Shown one piece after another: positions 21,871-33,471 of a DNA stretch of 64,000 bases. Within the stretch, counting starts at the first letter, position 1. Each line of letters opens with the position of its first letter. Origin of the DNA: Pseudopyrenochaeta lycopersici (Eukaryota > Ascomycota > Dothideomycetes > Pleosporales > Pseudopyrenochaetaceae); the NCBI GenBank assembly GCA_003313425.1, contig NHZP01000007.1, positions 434,001 to 498,000 on the forward strand, read 5' to 3'. The translations under genes were made by a program, and so were the position numbers. The notes beneath the pieces are model-generated. The model saw only the letters and a program-made list of their open reading frames with translations, ran no database searches and was not told the DNA's origin.

Positions 21871-24785
21871 GTGACGTAACGCTAGGGCTAGCTCGTAAGT
21901 TATTTATCTCCGATGCTAGACGCCGTACACGCAGAGCACAGAGATCGGGGATTTCCTCGGCCGCTTTTCAAAAACTCTGCACCGTACCCATAACTCAACT
22001 TTGCGTTACACTCCATCTAGCGTCGACTACCAAAACCCTAACGTCGAAGCAGGCAAGGGGTGTAAACCTGACTGGTTTTGGCCACTGACTGGTGGAACAC
22101 GTTAGGCACCAACCCAGAAACTCTTCGGGTAGATGCCGTCCAGGGTACACAACTGCAAAAGCCACAAATACTCCTACGTACGTTAAAATAGTGTACCAGT
22201 GATAATACAGTGATAATACTTTACCCTAGGGTAGGCCTTACCAAGCATAGGCGCTGCATCTAATACCCAGAACGGTCACTCAGGGCGCAGGAGGTAGCTA
22301 GACTGACCCTCTGCATCGTCACTCACAAACTCAGCCATGCGGTAGGCAGCACGAATCTAGACTGGCGTGTTAGCGTTTTGTGCTGTTTGCCACTCTAGCG
22401 AATTCATCGACTTACTGTTATCACCATAGTTGCTGCGTTGACCGTCCAATTAAGCCTGGTTCAGTCTGCGCAAGAGGGGGGGGGGGGGGGTTAGATATCG
22501 TGAGACGCGTGTGCGCCAGTGACGACTCACAAAGAGATAACGCGCCCCTACTACAGTAAATAGTGCAAAACACATAATTCGTAGGGCGAAGCCGAGTTTA
22601 AGAGCAGAGATGCCTGCTTCTACTCGGTCCTTGCGCTTCTCTGCCGAAAGGGTCTTATCAGAGTAGACAGTACCAACAGCACCATTACAGAGGGCAAGAA
22701 CACATCTAGCTGGCCAACACGAATTGATGTTCTTCGTACTGCTATATATAATTGATGAGAATACCGCCGGGTTTGTTGCCAGATGATGTTGCGAGCAGAA
22801 ATCAAATCACCGTCCACTTTTTGAAACCGCTGATGGCGGAAATTGAGAAACTTGAAAACACACATCCGACTCCACACAGTTTAAAGGCTCAGAACCCCGC
22901 CAATACTTCGGTAATATTGGTAGGACTAGCACCGGCGGATAAGTGATCTCTAAGTCTTCTTACAATTCCAAATATCAACCACAGCGCTGAAACTAGCTGC
23001 CTTGGCTCCTTGCGATCATGCTTGGTCGCCTTCGTATGGACATTGAACAATGTATCTATGAGACCCATGCTATATCGGAGAATTCGTTCTAGCCTTCTCG
23101 CTTGCTACCTCGGCGATGGTTCAATGTAAGGAAATATGATACCCTCTTATTCGAAACAGAATGCAAGAGAGCTTTCCAGGCACATCCTCCTTCTGGAAAT
23201 GTAGGAGACCCAGATGAGCCATATTCTAGTCCGCCAAATGTTTGCCAGACGTGGGGTATAATAATTACTTGTTCACATCTCTTCTGGCCTATTTCAGAGT
23301 TGTAATGGTAGCGCAAGAGAACTAGATCTCATGCCGATGATATGTCGACGCATTTCACCGTTATCCACACTCTGCAACCTCAAAAGAGAACTCATGGCTT
23401 CACATAAAGCGTAAATGTCACTGACAAGGAATCTAAACTTAGTACTTGGCACGGTGCTAGGACAACCGCAGCCACTCCAACATACTTTAAGCCTCGGCAC
23501 TGAAGCTCTACAGCAATTAAAGGCAGAGACCTTCGAATGAGGCGCATTCTGTGTGCTTACACAAGTGAGAAATGTTTCGAAGTTGAGAAGGTTGGCAACA
23601 GGCAGAACTTTTGCACATTAAGATATACAGAAGCTTACGAAGTCAAGGAGACTGGTTACCATCGTTTCAAAGTCGCCTTAGGTCCAAGGGAGTGCCGCCT
23701 CAATTCTTGGAGCAAATCGAGGAAGGTTACATTCAAGCATCTAGATTACACTGTCAAAGATCACTTGAACCAGCTCGGTGTCATGATCTACCTGCAGCAA
23801 TGTGCTAGTGACCTTGTTGAACGACGAAGACTAATAGTTAAAGACATTTCAATATGGGAGAGATTCACGGCATGATGCTGGATAAACTGGAATTCCTTGG
23901 ACTATAAAGTGAAACTAAAGTTTTATTGGCATGTCACTACGTATGAATCATATGTGGCTTCACCGTGCCTGCGCCTTTTTAGAAGCGATCATCGAGCAAC
24001 AGCATATTATTTCCATCTCTCATCAATGACCTTGTAACTATCTATCCCAATATTCAACGCGGCGTTAAATATTGGTGTGATAAGCCGGTTCTTAGTATGG
24101 TTGAAGCGGAAAGCACCAGTCTTTGAGACTAGATTGAGACTGGAAAGGCTAATCGAAATGCTAATATGAATGAATTGAATGCAAGACTAGCGAAATATCA
24201 TGAGGTTTATACGAAAATTGTGCACCCAAAGCCATTTCCCTCAATTTCTTTGTTGGCAGGTAATTATATCATGTTGTGAATGGTGAGTATATAGTCGATA
24301 AGACACAAATGGAATTGAAATGTAACATGGAAATGTGAAATTAGCCATAGAACGAATCAGAATAAGGTTCAATCTTGTGTGTAGAGCTTAGGTAGTCCTC
24401 TAAGCCCGTACACTCAGGCCGGGCATCGTAAGCTCTGGAAGAGATCCGTTGAAACATTTGGTTATAATTACAGAGCATTGTAGTATATGTGAGGTCTTGA
24501 ATTTAGGCTGGCACAGGATATGATGTAGTGCTGAATGTATTACCAGAAATACGCATAGGCACTTTTTGCAAATTATGTGGAAGGATGGATGTTTCCCTTA
24601 AGCCACAACGTATTTCGAAGTACGATGCGAGTATGAAAAGAAGCTAAAAAGCAAGTCTATAGTTCCGGTCGCTAACAGTTACTAACGTACATCTCAAGAT
24701 AGATACATAGTCCCGCATATAACTGGCACCCCAGTAGCTCCCTAAGATTTCGTGATATTCTGAGTTAGATCCGTATATTGTATAT
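21871..24785. other. Gene-poor 2.9-kb region
   Basis: I see no intact gene. The open frames at 22752-22946 and 23537-23875 (plus) have protein-like composition without a recognised motif. They could be fragments of decayed genes. A run of 15 G is at 22476-22490. The region upstream of the aminotransferase must contain its promoter. Confidence 0.4.
22476..22490. repeat. Homopolymer G15 tract
   Basis: Fifteen consecutive G residues read directly from the sequence. Such tracts are length-unstable and prone to assembly error. Confidence 0.9.
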
Positions 24786-25284
24786 CTAGGTGCAAAGTAC
24801 AAAGTCATTAAAAGCGACATGATTGACGCAACCAACGTAGCCGTAGTTATCGTTCATCACAACGCGAGCCTTACCAGGGTTACCAACGACCCAAGCAGGG
24901 TCAGTCAGCGGCTGAGCCCATTTCTGGGTAGTCACCGCCGGGAACAGTTGTTTACCTCCTGACCGGCCGCCAAAGGTGTGAGGGTATACCTCCGAATTGG
25001 GATCGTCGGGATAGCGTTGGCGTACAGTATGAGAGTTTGAAATCGCTGCCTCGATATCCGCTTTCTGGATGGAATTAGTCTGGAAGTAGCATGAAGTGGC
25101 ATAACGTGATGAAGATTGAATTTCTATCTCCTCAACTTACATTGTATGTTACTCCGCCGCAGTCGATAGTCTCGGGAATCTTGGCGCGGGCTACGAGATG
25201 TTTGGCTTCGGGTTCCGTAGTAGGGAGGGCGAATGAGGTGGCGAGGAGGCCAAAAATGACGTTGGTACGGAGGTTGAAGAGCAT
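24786..25284 (-). CDS. Secreted RNase N1/T1-fold protein, probably catalytically altered
   Basis: Two exons, 25284-25141 and 25079-24786, are joined across a 61-bp GTAAGT..CAG intron and give 145 residues. A signal peptide (MLFNLRTNVIFGLLATSFAL) is followed by a domain matching guanyl-specific RNases in order. These matches are DCGGVTYN, an alpha-helix-like QKADIEAAI, YPHTF (the Tyr and His of the T1 active-site Y-x-H), KQLFPAV, PGKARVVMN (active-site Arg), NH (active-site His) and the closing FVLCT. In active T1/F1 enzymes the strand before the last region reads YE[WF]PI and supplies the general base Glu. Here it reads QLFPA, with no Glu at that place. Three cysteines remain. It resembles secreted RNase-like, non-catalytic effectors known from plant-pathogenic fungi; that role is inference. 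Confidence 0.78.
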
Positions 25285-26088
25285 TGTGGAGGTTGATCAA
25301 AACCTGGGCGAAAGTAGTTGGTATGGGTTAGAAGTGCTGGATGGAGCTGTTGGTTCATGAGATATTTTGATATCGTGATATAGTACACTTATACCATCCT
25401 CATCGCCATGATCATCAGTGCAAGTTTCTCAATAATGTGGTATCTATCGTTATTACAAGATTCTTACTGTACCGCAGCAGATCAAGCTGCCAGGCTAGTC
25501 ACAGGTATGGTGGGTAGGGGGACCGAAAGTGCCTCTGCAGTGCATTTACGGTTTGAAGTTAATATCTTGGACCATTCAAGTCAGCCTCAAAATCTGTGGG
25601 GCCAAGGTCGACTAGATTTCCTACTGAAGTACGAATTGCGCTAAGCCTAAACTCATCAACAACGAGCGCCTTCTTCATAGCCTCTAAGGAGTCAGATTGC
25701 AGCGCACGGACTAACACGAAATAAGCCCCGACGCTAGGTCCTCCCCATACACAGTGTCACCGAATCAGAATCGCATGCTATGCCTCCATCATCCTAGTGC
25801 TACCGCTGCGGGCCGTTCCTTCGCCCTGCTCGACGTTCCATCAACCAAAGTTTGCGGCCGTACATTACATCGAAGGCCGGCGCGGCGACCTGCAGGTAAT
25901 GACGTTGCGGCTGCAACCATCGTAACAACATTCGGGCTTAGGGTCTAAAGACTGCGAACTCTCAACACAAAAACTGTTTCTCATCTCACTACTACTACAA
26001 GGTTCGAACACTTCATCCTACTTACCATACGCCCTCAACGACCAACCAACTCTACTAGCGACATAATCTTTTAGTCTGTGCACCAAAC
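25285..26088. promoter_or_regulatory. Divergent upstream region, RNase-like gene / DUF3632 gene
   Basis: About 800 bp between diverging start codons. The short frames at 25408-25644 and 25754-25948 have no recognisable features. Confidence 0.4.
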
Positions 26089-26908
26089 ATGGCTGGCACA
26101 CATATCTACACCGGGGCGGAGGAGTTTCGCATCGTAAACTCACTTGTTGACAACAAGGATATAACACCACGGGATGCGGTCCAGCAGATTGTCAATCTTA
26201 CACTGGCACCAAAGACGTATGCCAGGCAACTCGGCGACCACTGCTATTATACCGCTGGCGCCATCCTAAGTGCTGCTGGCCGCATTGTGCCAAATGAGCA
26301 ATCTAAACTCGTAGCTTTCGTGCTTGAACTACGTCGCAAGACAGTCATAGATCAATCAACTGGCGCACCTTTAGAGCATGACGGCGATATCGTCTGGGAA
26401 GGGTTGCCTACTTTTGGGTACTCGTGTTCTGATATTTTGCAATCTGTCCCTAGTATGTACCTATACAACATATTTATGAAATGTTACATCACTAACACAA
26501 CCAGCGCAAACCCCCGAACCAAAAAAGATTGAATACTGGGAGAACGTTATCGCGTTCATCGCCCAACTCGATAACAGTAGTCAAGATCCAAACCTAGATC
26601 TTTCTCATAGCTGGGCACTTACAAATCTAGTGATTGCGTTCGATATTGATGAACCCTATTGGCAAAAGGATTGGGCTCTGCGTTTGGCATGCGTCTGGTA
26701 TATTTATGATGCGCAAAAGTTATGGAATAATGTGCCAGAAACAGAGAACTTCACCCTGTCTAATTGGCAGCGGTGGAGCCACGGCCTACAGGAGGCAGCA
26801 TCAAGAGTCCGGGACCAGCGCTTGAAGGATATGGTTAAAAGGGCATTGGCCGAGATTCAACGGGTCGAAAAGGATGAAGGTAACATACTGGGTGGTCCTT
26901 CAAGTTAG
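26089..26908 (+). CDS. DUF3632 family protein
   Basis: Two exons, 26089-26452 and 26505-26908, are joined over a 52-bp GTATGT..CAG intron with an ACTAAC branch site and give 255 residues. The sequence is a soluble, mostly helical protein with many Trp residues (YWENVIAF, SWALTNLVIAFDI, DEPYWQKDWALRLACVWYIYDA). That pattern is what I associate with the fungal DUF3632 family. Members have no established biochemical role, and I assign none. There is no signal peptide or membrane segment. Confidence 0.7.
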
Positions 26909-27254
26909 CCATTGGAATTCTGGCTTTAATTATTAGAATAATGTTGCGGTAAAATATGCGAAAAGTTAGACAGACCGCTCAGTAATAGTCTTTGGCATAA
27001 ACGTGATAATAGCCTGAAAATCTGCAAAGACGTGTGCTTGTGGTATTTCTGGAGAGGAGTGTACTGTGAGCATCCGCTAATTTGTGCCTTCCTTTGATTA
27101 AACTCTTTTTCGACCTGAACGTCCCAGTTGCGCTGTGAAATCTGTCTTACAAATAGTATCATAGCAGAGGGCGACTCAGACTAAAGAAATTTTAGTTTCT
27201 TGTTCCGTCACAACTATTGAGATTATTGTTCCATGCTCCGTAGGCGTTTCAAAA

Positions 27255-27920
27255 TAATTAGTGTCTATGTTTAGTGCAAAGGCAGCTACGACTACTACGA
27301 CTACTACGACTACTACGACTACTACGACTACTACGACTACTACGACTACTACGACTACTACGACTACTACGACTACTACGACTACTACGACTTCTACTAC
27401 CCTACTTTATACTGTAGGCTATATCAAAGATCATAGGTCCTATTTTACTAAAAGACGCTATGATGATACAAAGTATTTCAATAAATTTACGGTCTTAAGC
27501 TGCTCTTTGTCAGGCCACGAGTGGTGCAAGCTAGGTAAAGAGCCAAGTTAGGCTAAGAGAGCTTTACGTAGGGGGCTACTAATAACAGCAGTCTAGATAC
27601 TTGATGAAAACGTGATATTCTGCTCAGCGCGGTCTGCGATAGCAGATTATTGTTACTTTTTGGTTGGCTTAGCGCAGTGGGAACAGGCCTGCGTTCTGAT
27701 ACTCATGTTGTACGTGGGTTGCTCCTATAGAGTGCTATTATCTTTGAATTTTAATATTTACATAGTTTCTAGGGCTACACTTCGCTTTTAGATATCTCTT
27801 TTATTGATCACGTATTGCTATTATTACCCTGGAGACAGTATTTCTTAGTTTAGTCCCGCTTTTCAAATAGTATTTAGCACCCCTGCTAATTTAATACGCG
27901 TGTAAGTGATTAGGAAATAC
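27255..27920. repeat. Dispersed repeat copy A (AT-shifted)
   Basis: Several blocks align with 41620-41965 in the same order: tctatgttt.gtgcaaag.cagc, actgtaggcta.atcaaag, ttgaattt.aata.tt and ttaatacgcgtg versus ttcaatacgcgtg. Copy A tends to carry T or A where copy B has C or G, as expected after RIP. The family of the parent element cannot be told. Confidence 0.55.
27286..27391. repeat. Nonanucleotide microsatellite (CGACTACTA)n
   Basis: About eleven to twelve near-perfect copies of a 9-bp unit, cgactacta, read directly. In one frame it codes only for Thr, which creates a spurious open frame. Confidence 0.93.
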
Positions 27921-28416
27921 TGCTACTACTTTATATTCTAGTGCTCACATGACACTATTAACAGTGCTACAAGCGTCAATACACCTGTCTGGGCTGTAGG
28001 AAACGATGCGGGAATATTCGTCTCCCACAATACAGAACTCCAGAGAGGTAGGGTAAGAAATGACCATCGCAGGAATGGACACTGCCACCAACGGTATGTA
28101 TACGCCGCTTAGTGTTGCACTAGAGTATAGAACTGCTTTTGTAAAAAAAAAAAAAAAAGGTAGCCAGACTTGATGCTACAACGCCACGCTTTCCACCGCC
28201 TCTGTTATCCTTCTAAACTGACACAAGCTGCTGCTGCGTCGGCTCGACACGGCAGCACAACCCCAAGGAGCCACTTCCACATCCGTATAAATCCCTAGTG
28301 ATAGTCCACTTAATTCCAGCAACAGATACCGACCAATCCCGGGGCTTCATTAAATATATCCACCATTCCAAATGTTCCAGAAAGCTTTGAGCTGTTTGTT
28401 TTCCGTTCTTCCGTTC

Positions 28417-31400
28417 TTAGAGAGTCTGTACTACTGCCTTCCTCTCCCTGAAAGCCCAGTAGATCCCGAACGTTGCTAGAATATTGAATAGTACATAAAT
28501 AGTCAAATACCCAAAGTTGTGCCAGCGCTTCCCAAACTCTACACCATAAATTGATAACAGCGGTGTCGCATTAGATACTGGGCAATACAAGCAATCAAAA
28601 GTCCCATTGTGATTTCGTAAGTATCCACCGGCCATTTTAATGAAAGATTCGAGATAGTCACCACAAGTTTGACCGCTGGGAGGATTGATCCGAAGAAATT
28701 CAACTTCAGCGCATCGAATCGGGACGTTAGCAAGGCCTGCAATCACAGTGCCATCGATGAAATACGTTATAGGTGACGCCCGGTAGACAAACTCCCAGAA
28801 TCTTGGGAGATCTTTTGGTGAGACGAGAACCCTGGAATGATAATTAGTCCATGCTGTGGAGGATGTTTATGCGCTATGTGAGAGCGTACCCACAGAATAC
28901 AAGCGACAGCCAGAAGTACAATGTCGCAATTTGAACCGCCGTCTCGTCATGGTCAATGCCTATACCGACAGTTTGTGAGAATGTCGAGATCCATAAATTG
29001 AAAAGCCATATCACACCGAATGCGAGGCCGCTTCGCTCGCTTGTCCCAAAGCTTGGATCCTGGTTTCGCCAAAGACCGGTAGGGTACCACCATGTGACGA
29101 AGATCATAAAAGCTGCTATTGTTTGCCAAAAGAGCTCAACTAATATATGAGCAGATATCATGACGACCCATGAATATGTCTTCGACCTTCTTTCGCGGGC
29201 TTCGAAGAGTGCTCTTCCCGATGTAAGACGCGGGATTATTTGCTGATCAAGAGTGCTGAATAGTTGCGTGAATAGGAAGACGGAGAAAAAGAGGTTCGAT
29301 ACGCCTTGAATGTCGTGGCGCGTGTTGTAGAAGGAAAGACTATTACAGAGAGTCTGAGACGAGTGAGCTTTTAATCAAGTGAAGTATGGAAGACATAACC
29401 TACCACTCCAGCGCATAATGCAGCTTTCGAGTAAAGGTATGTGGGATTACGCCAATATTCCTGGAATACACGCTTGATTACCAGGCGCAGCTGACGAAGA
29501 AATGATACTGCATACTCCGCTTTCCAGCCGCCATGCTGTGAGCCTGCAATGTCAATAGATTTTTCTTTCAACTCTATGAGATGATCCAACACTTCCTTTC
29601 TTTCGCGGCTTTCGGCCCAAATGTCGCACCAATCTTTGTCAGGATTACCCTGGAATATTTCAGTCGCATTGGAATGCCGAGTAACTTCCAGAACCCATTC
29701 TGCCGGATTTTGGCTAGAGGTACATGCAGCAGCACCATGTCGTTCGAAGTATTCGATCAAGTTGGACGATTCTGGACCTATGTCACCGAAGTATAACATT
29801 CTACCAGTCTGGTCCAGCAGCAGCAAGCGATCGAACATCTGGAATAGTTGTGCAGAAGGCTGGTGTATGGTAACGAGGATAGCTTGTCCGCTGTCGCATA
29901 GCTTACGAAGTAGCATACAGATTGACCATGCAGTCTGACTATCGAGGCCAGACGTGGGCTCATCTGTACATCAATTAGCAAACTAAGTCTGCGATACGTA
30001 TTCTCGTGCGCGTGTAGATACCTAGAAATAAGAGCGATTCTGGCCTGGCCACCATTTCTACCGCAATACTGAGCCTCTTTCGTTGCTCAACATTGAGACC
30101 TGATGGGTCAGCAGTGCTATAGATGAAGACAGTTGCAAAGTACCTTCGCCAATTACACCAATGACGGCATCAGCATATGAACTCATGTCCATTATATCAA
30201 TGATATGCTGAATATAATCCGATCGTTCAGATGACGGCTCCTGAACAGGCTGCCGTAGTTGGGCACTAAACTCCAAAGCCTCGCGAACAGTATTAGTAGG
30301 AAGATGGATATCTTCCTGCTGAACATAACCAGTCTTACGCTGGAAATCTGCCTTACGCTGCTGACTACCAAGGCATATAATACCTGTCACGAGACCTACT
30401 CTGGTCCTACAGGCTAGTATATCGAGGAGACTGGTCTTTCCTGCACCAGTAACACCCTGGTCACATTCTTTAGCGTAATCAATATCTAGCAAAAGGTCAA
30501 ACCAACCATCAGAGCCGTCAAAGTGCCTGGTTTCACCCATCCTTCGATATCTTTCAAGACGTGGCGTGGCTCATTTTTGACCTTGATTGTATAGTTGAGA
30601 GCCTTCCATTGAAATGTCGCCTGATTATTTACCCTTTCAATGCTTCCCTTTCTATGTCCAAACTGTGTTTTTTGGGCAAGGTTTTGGGCATAGGTAGACG
30701 ACCGTTGTCCAGTCTCCTCATCCTCAGCTTGCTTCGGACAGTGCTCGCTTCTTCGGAAAAGCAGGACTTCTCCTCGAGTACGCCGTGCAACAATGTACTC
30801 AGCCGCAATAAGATGGATTGTGAAGAATATCGAAAGCATAGAGAGGATTATTCCGAGATTTCTAGTCGTCTTAGATGAAACCCTCTTGGCTCCAAGAGAA
30901 ACTTACCTCCAAAGATGAGCTGTTTGAAACCCATATTTTGACGCGACGAACACCGAACCATCCACATCAACATCAGATCTCCCTGGTATTGAACCTATCG
31001 CAGCACAGCACTTATTTTCTAGGCCATAATCGGTGTAGGCGGGCCCTGCAGGTACAACGCGCGAGCATGTGAAGCGACGGCCGGCAAACTACTTTTGTTA
31101 AAAGAGCTATAGCCAGAGGTCTAGCTCATGAGACTCACCTCGTTGATCATCAAGCTCTCGTAGGCAAACGCGATCGGATTTAGCCGCCTCAACCAACTCA
31201 ACCAGGGGACCATGTCTTTGACCGGAATAATGAAGCCCGTATAGGCGCTGAAGATAAGGATAACCATTGAAACAGGTACCATTGTCTGCTCAATAGTTCT
31301 AGAAAGCGATCCCACCATTCGAAAGAACATTGACATAGTCAGTATAGTAGTAAACATGAAGACCATATAGGTGAAGAAAGCACTCGCAGTTCTACGTAGG

Positions 31401-33082
31401 TTAGTCATGAAGTAGAGAGTCGTGTTGAATAAGATACAAGTCGCAACCTTATTAGGCAAGTCACAGATGAGAGAAGCGCAACTCTCGGTGAGAGGATGGT
31501 AGAAGGCATATCGGTTATGCTTCTCTACGATGGGCCGCTGAGCCCACATTGCCATAATCTATGTCCTATTAGTAATAATTCATGAATGGCGTCAATGAAA
31601 TTTATACCTCAAATGCAGGTGCGTATGCATTTATCATAAGAGAGAAGAAAACTAATACAGCTCTTTTGTCAAGGGCATCAGTATCCTCACCGAGGTTGTA
31701 GTATACGCTGCCTACGACAATAGAGATTATAGCGTTCCCGATGATGCCAGCCATAGTAGGAACGTAATTGTTTCGGAGTCTCTGGAAGCCTCTTTTGGTG
31801 CAAAGCCAAACCTGAGCATAGATAGGGATCAAGTAGGTCAGTGTCTTTTGCCTGCGTTGAGTTCAGTCTAAAGAAGTATACTAGAAATGGCAGCCTGACC
31901 GTAGAGCATCAATATCTCTCATTTGACTTTTCTTCTCGTAGATAGTTTTGGAACCGTCAATATCTTGTAGAAATACCTTCGCGGCCACACTTTGCCTCCA
32001 GGCATCTGCAAATTCTTCGGCGGAGCGTGGTACACTATTTTCGAAGCCTTTCCTCACAATTCTCTCTTCTGAATGGGTGAGTGATGTTAGAAAGTCAGCA
32101 GTCGTCGCACGAGAAGGCCTCTCAAAGCCAAGCTCGATGAAGTAGTTGGCGGCTAGTATCGCAGGACCAAAGTATATTTGACGGCCTTCATATAGCAACG
32201 TAACTTTGTCAAAGTTCTGTGGTATGCATTAGATATCCATGGCATGATTTCATGTGAAAAATATATCGCACCTCATATATGGCATCCGAAGCCTGATAAA
32301 GACTCATCACCACTGTTGATCGCATTTTTGTAGTCGAACTCCTTATCAACTGTACGAAGCCTAATGCTGTGGAGCTGTCGAGGCCCCGTGTGCTGTTATC
32401 CCAGCATTGGAACTGGGCTCCACTCATGAAAACCTCGGCAATACTTGTTCGTCTCTTCTCGCCTCCACTAATGCCTCTAATAATTGCGTTGCCAATCTTT
32501 GAGTCAAACTCATTGCCAAGATTGAGTAGCGAGGCCACAGCCCTTGCTATATTAGATGGTTCCGGCTTCCTTCCACATCCTTTCTCCCTTGTGGAAGCCG
32601 CAAACGTGAGGGTTTGACCCAGTGTCAACTCTGGGAAATGCACATCAAGCTCTGCAAGGTACACGCAGTCACCTTTGAACAATTGATGCATCTGTGGGTA
32701 TGTTATACCTAGCGAGCAACGTTAGCCTGTCTTTGTGAAACTAAAAGTGGCTAGAATATTGGCTACCATCATAATTAATCTTCGATACATCATCGATCTC
32801 TAGTCCGCGTGTTTCGCCAGCTAAGCTCTTTAGAAAAGTAGAGCAACCACTTCCAGGCCTCCCAAGAACAAGTAGCATCTCACCGCTACATAATGAGCCG
32901 CTAAAATTCTGTAGAATGGGGGCTTTGCAACTCTCATGGGATGTGAAAAGGTGTATAAGAGTCTTAGGGATGCTTAATATGTATGAGACTGCCGTATGTT
33001 GACGTGATGTCGACGAACTGGATCCGTATACACTGATGTCTTGAAAAGCTACACCCATATGTATTCTTTGGTCGCATTCCAT
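28417..33082 (-). CDS. PDR-type ABC transporter (ABCG) with short N-terminus
   Basis: A second full-size NBD-TMD-NBD-TMD efflux pump, about 1,330 residues over many short exons. NBD1 has [20 protein letters not shown], the signature GISGGEKRR and [16 protein letters not shown]2 has [23 protein letters not shown] and [14 protein letters not shown], the last split by an intron. The membrane halves include [15 protein letters not shown] and [10 protein letters not shown], standard PDR landmarks. The start at 33082 ([18 protein letters not shown]) leaves only about ten residues before the usual GVAF motif, and a stop lies upstream in frame. It therefore lacks the ~100-residue N-terminal extension of the transporter at 566-5554. 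Downstream of a P450 on the same strand (390 bp); a shared role is possible. Confidence 0.9.
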
Positions 33083-33471
33083 ATTGAGTGGCGAGAGTTT
33101 TCAAGCTAGTAATTTCAGCGTTCGTGGCTTTGCGGCGTGGCGGGTTAAACAGGATATTTGGAACAAGGGTCCGAAAGCGCTATAACAACGAGTAGACGTA
33201 AACGCAAGAGAGTGTTAGGCATCTTCTGAAAAAATCTAAGCAAGATACTTGATCATGAGTGAATCGGGTCCAGGGGCGCAGACCGGATTCAATGAGCTGA
33301 CAGTGGGTTACACGGCATGGTCTGGCTCCCTTATGGCCCCCAATCTAATATACTTCTAGGCGCATATTAAATCTAATAATACTTAAGTACCCATTCTGTG
33401 GTACAGATACCTTGCCTTGTTGCAGCACCATTGCCTGCTTCTTTCCTTCGTAACGCCAACATCTTGGTATC
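33083..33471. promoter_or_regulatory. Upstream region of the second ABC transporter
   Basis: A 389-bp gap between the P450 stop and the transporter start, both on the minus strand. It must contain the transporter promoter. No motif was identified. Confidence 0.4.

Larger units (their letters stand above)
26909..28416. other. Repeat-bearing intergenic region
   Basis: The region contains the microsatellite and decayed dispersed repeat described separately, and a run of 16 A at 28143-28158. The frame 27261-27551 is an artefact of the microsatellite (poly-Thr). No gene is supported. Confidence 0.5.

Noticed and set aside
23537..23875. 112-codon plus-strand frame
   Set aside because: Competing frames of similar quality overlap it, and no domain is recognisable.
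26001..26030. A ggttcgaa-containing stretch like a tRNA T-arm
   Set aside because: No matching acceptor stem or anticodon arm could be found around it.
27261..27551. Open frame with a long poly-threonine run
   Set aside because: It is produced by the 9-bp microsatellite; there is no independent coding evidence.
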